Assembly (NCBI RefSeq): GCF_014384795.1
Contig: NZ_JACRSR010000001.1
Coordinates: 496,001-560,000 of the forward strand
DNA from: Gehongia tenuis
Lineage (GTDB): Bacteria > Bacillota > Clostridia > Christensenellales > NSJ-53
Reading direction: 5' to 3'
DNA: 64,000 bases
The notes below the pieces were generated by a model. The model saw only the letters and a list, made by a program, of their open reading frames with translations. It did no database searches and had not been told where the DNA came from. Every line of letters begins with the position of its first letter. Position 1 is the stretch's first letter. Below are positions 62,432-64,000 of this stretch, one piece after another. Made by a program: the position numbers and the translations under genes.

Positions 62432-63068
62432 AATTGCACCGTCCATTCTTTCGGCGGACTTTGCCGCCATGGGGGATGCGGTTCGGGAAATGGAGAGGGC
62501 GGGCGCCGACCTCATCCATGTGGACGTGATGGACGGGCATTTTGTGCCCAACCTGACCTTTGGGCCGCCCATGGTTTCGGCCATCCGGCCCCATACCCGG
62601 CTGCCGCTGGATGTGCACCTGATGGTGGAGGACCCGGGCTGGCTGGTGCCCCTTTTTATCCGGGCGGGCGCGGACTATGTGACGGTCCATGAGGAGGGCA
62701 CGCCCCATCTGCACCGGGTGGTGACCGCCATCCGGGAGGGAGGCGCGAAGGCGGGCGTGGCCCTCAATCCGGCGACGCCCCTCGCCATGGTGGAGGACAT
62801 CCTGGAGGAGCTGGATATGGTGCTCCTGATGAGCGTCAATCCGGGCTTTGGCGGCCAGTCCTTTATCCCGAAGGCCCTGGAGAGGGTGGAGCGGCTGAAG
62901 GCCATGATCGAGACGCGGGGCCTTTCCACGCTGATCGAGGTGGACGGCGGCGTGACCGCGGGGAATGCGGATCAGCTGAAGCGGGCCGGAGCGGACATCC
63001 TGGTGGCGGGCAGCGCCGTGTTCGGCGCGCCGGACCGGCCCAAGGCCATCCGGGAGCTCAGGGGATGA
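62424..63068 (+). CDS. rpe: Ribulose-phosphate 3-epimerase (housekeeping)
   Basis: This 214-aa TIM barrel interconverts ribulose-5-phosphate and xylulose-5-phosphate. It has canonical family wording: KIAPSILSADFAAMG, LIHVDVMDGHFVPNLTFGPP, LDVHLMVEDP, SVNPGFGGQSFIP and EVDGGVTAGNA. GGAGG precedes ATG 62424, so the upstream GTG is not used. It contrasts with the AlsE-like paralogue at 6196. It overlaps thiN by ATGA. Confidence 0.97.
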   Translation: MVKIAPSILSADFAAMGDAVREMERAGADLIHVDVMDGHFVPNLTFGPPMVSAIRPHTRLPLDVHLMVEDPGWLVPLFIRAGADYVTVHEEGTPHLHRVVTAIREGGAKAGVALNPATPLAMVEDILEELDMVLLMSVNPGFGGQSFIPKALERVERLKAMIETRGLSTLIEVDGGVTAGNADQLKRAGADILVAGSAVFGAPDRPKAIRELRG

Positions 63069-63697
63069 GAGCGCTCATCGTGACCGGGGGAGACGCGCCG
63101 CCTTCGGAGCTGCTGCTTCGGGAGGCGGAGGGCGCGGACCTTGTCGTGTGCTGCGACCGGGGCGCCCTTTATGCGCGGAGGGCGGGGCTTCGGCCGGATG
63201 TGATTCTTGGGGACATGGATTCCCTGGAGGATCCGGAGGCATACCGGATGCCCGGCGTCACCTTCATGGAGCTGCCCCGGGAGAAGGACGACACCGACAC
63301 CCTGTACGCCGCCGACTGGTGCGCAAAGGAGGGCTATGGCGAGCTCACGATTCTGGGCGCCATCGGCAGCCGTCTCGACCACACGCTGGCCAATGTGTTT
63401 CTCCTGCTGCGCATGCTGAAAAAAGGCGTGAAGGCGGAGCTTCTGGACGGGCACAACCGGGTGTTCGCGGCGGGGCCGGGCATCGCGAGGCTTCCCGGCG
63501 AGCCGGGCCAAACGGTGTCCCTGCTGCCTCTGGACGGCCCGGTGAGGGTCAAGGAGACCCGGGGCCTGTTCTATCCTATTATGGAGGGAACGCTGCCGCC
63601 GGAATATCCTTACGGGGTGAGCAATGTGATCACCGGCCTGCCGGCGGAGGTGGAGATCGAATCGGGGCACCTGGCTGTGTTTTTGGTGCGGGAATAA
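63065..63697 (+). CDS. thiN: Thiamine diphosphokinase
   Basis: This 210-aa kinase makes thiamine diphosphate from thiamine and ATP. It shows VVCCDRGALYARRAGLRPDVILGDMDSL, the DDTDTLYAADW catalytic segment, LGAIGSRLDHTLANVFLL, and the C-terminal thiamine-binding beta domain (PYGVSNVITG). Its product is the cofactor for the split transketolase elsewhere in the window, although the link is only metabolic. A strong terminator follows. Confidence 0.95.
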   Translation: MRALIVTGGDAPPSELLLREAEGADLVVCCDRGALYARRAGLRPDVILGDMDSLEDPEAYRMPGVTFMELPREKDDTDTLYAADWCAKEGYGELTILGAIGSRLDHTLANVFLLLRMLKKGVKAELLDGHNRVFAAGPGIARLPGEPGQTVSLLPLDGPVRVKETRGLFYPIMEGTLPPEYPYGVSNVITGLPAEVEIESGHLAVFLVRE

Positions 63698-63701
63698 AAA
63701 T

Positions 63702-63729
63702 AAAAGGATGGTTTTGGAACCATCCTTTT
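63702..63729 (+). terminator. Terminator after thiN
   Basis: AAAAGGATGGTT and AACCATCCTTTT form a 12-bp perfect stem around TTGG, ending in a T run. Confidence 0.93.
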
Positions 63730-63738
63730 TCTATTGCG

Positions 63739-63744
63739 TATAAT
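63739..63744 (+). promoter_or_regulatory. Putative -10 for the small membrane protein and spoVM
   Basis: TATAAT lies just after the thiN terminator and 32 bases before the next start codon. No convincing -35 for sigma-A is visible. If spoVM is induced only in sporulation, a sporulation sigma factor may use this region instead. Confidence 0.4.
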
Positions 63745-63776
63745 GAACTAGGATAAGGAACGGGAGGGATTCAGCC

Positions 63777-63929
63777 ATGGCCAGATGCCGCAGTGCCAAC
63801 AAAATCGCGGGTTTCGTGCTCATTGGGATCGGGGCGCTGGTCCTCATTCTCGCCATCCCCGGCTGGATTTGGGCCGTTCTCATCGGCGGCGCTCTCATCT
63901 TGGTGGGCGCGGCCCTGGTCAAGTGTTAG
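63777..63929 (+). CDS. Small two-helix membrane protein, unknown function
   Basis: This frame encodes 50 residues: a basic N-terminus MARCRSANK followed by two hydrophobic stretches (about 10-28 and 30-48) joined by a proline-glycine turn (AIPGW), and a terminal KC. CGGGAGGGA precedes the ATG at a good distance, and the gene is preceded by a -10 element. It lies between thiN and spoVM, where Bacillus has no such gene to my knowledge. I do not recognise a family. A membrane hairpin is likely. Confidence 0.6.
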   Translation: MARCRSANKIAGFVLIGIGALVLILAIPGWIWAVLIGGALILVGAALVKC

Positions 63930-63945
63930 AAGGGAGAGATGAAGG

Positions 63946-64000
63946 GTGAAAATCTATTGTGTGCGTGCGCCTTGGTTCATGAGAGGCATTTTAAAAAAGC
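63946..64000 (+). CDS. spoVM: Stage V sporulation protein SpoVM (truncated by window end)
   Basis: The visible peptide MKIYCVRAPWFMRGILKK matches SpoVM (MKFYTIKLPKFLGGIVRAM in Bacillus) in length of spacing, charge and the amphipathic helix with a proline near the middle. SpoVM recognises the convex forespore membrane and anchors SpoIVA for coat assembly. It follows thiN, the conserved place before rpmB. GTG 63946 is the start, with GGGAGAG upstream. The last codons lie beyond the window. This is the clearest sign that the organism makes spores. Confidence 0.88.
   Translation, partial: MKIYCVRAPWFMRGILKK

Overview
The window is one contiguous piece of a GC-rich chromosome from a spore-forming, anaerobic member of the Clostridia (Bacillota). 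Three things show this. The last ~14.5 kb follows the Bacillus/Clostridium order yicC-remA-gmk-rpoZ-coaBC-priA-def-fmt-rsmB-rlmN-PP2C-prkC-rsgA-rpe-thiN-spoVM. A NAD-linked, bifurcating-type [FeFe] hydrogenase operon is present. groESL carries a perfect CIRCE operator. No rRNA, tRNA, CRISPR array, insertion sequence or integrase was seen, and no stretch over about 300 bases lacks a gene.

Layout. 1-2.9 kb: MacA/MacB-like ABC exporter operon. 3.0-4.2 kb: S41 protease. 4.3-8.2 kb: AraC regulator, then dehydrogenase, D-allulose-6-phosphate epimerase-like protein, RpiB and AlsK-like ROK kinase, which looks like a D-allose-type sugar pathway feeding fructose-6-phosphate. 8.3-10.2 kb (minus strand): M20 peptidase and NYN/OST-HTH protein. 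10.3-17.9 kb (minus strand): a visibly AT-rich eight-gene operon. 18.1-20.1 kb: groESL. 20.3-22.0 kb: dCMP deaminase and a LarA-family protein. 22.2-31.4 kb: SPOR protein, then a hydrogenase locus with a second, sensor-like H-cluster protein, two GHKL ATPases, DRTGG-type proteins, a PHP phosphoesterase and HndABCD-like subunits. 31.5-38.1 kb: HAD phosphatase, a type II topoisomerase pair (ParE/ParC-like) and a MATE exporter. 38.2-44.3 kb: zinc-less dehydrogenase, adenine deaminase, polysaccharide deacetylase, P-loop kinase-like protein and an AbrB-ABC exporter operon. 44.3-49.5 kb: tandem OB-fold protein, YerC, PcrA and LigA. 49.6-64 kb: the conserved housekeeping run ending in a truncated spoVM.

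The most unusual locus is the AT-rich operon at 10.3-17.9 kb. It encodes an FkbH-like HAD protein, a dedicated acyl carrier protein, a short-chain dehydrogenase, an MBOAT acyltransferase, a membrane-anchored SGNH protein, a split transketolase and a MaoC-type hydratase. Its architecture parallels the Dlt system (activator, carrier, MBOAT, SGNH), but the activator is FkbH-like, a family that loads glyceryl groups from 1,3-bisphosphoglycerate onto carrier proteins. I infer a surface-decoration system that builds a hydroxylated acyl group on its own ACP, remodels it and exports it onto an extracellular polymer. The product and acceptor are unknown.

Many start codons were moved from the longest open frame to a start with a Shine-Dalgarno sequence. 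ATGA or TTGA stop/start overlaps are frequent, so most clusters are probably translationally coupled operons.
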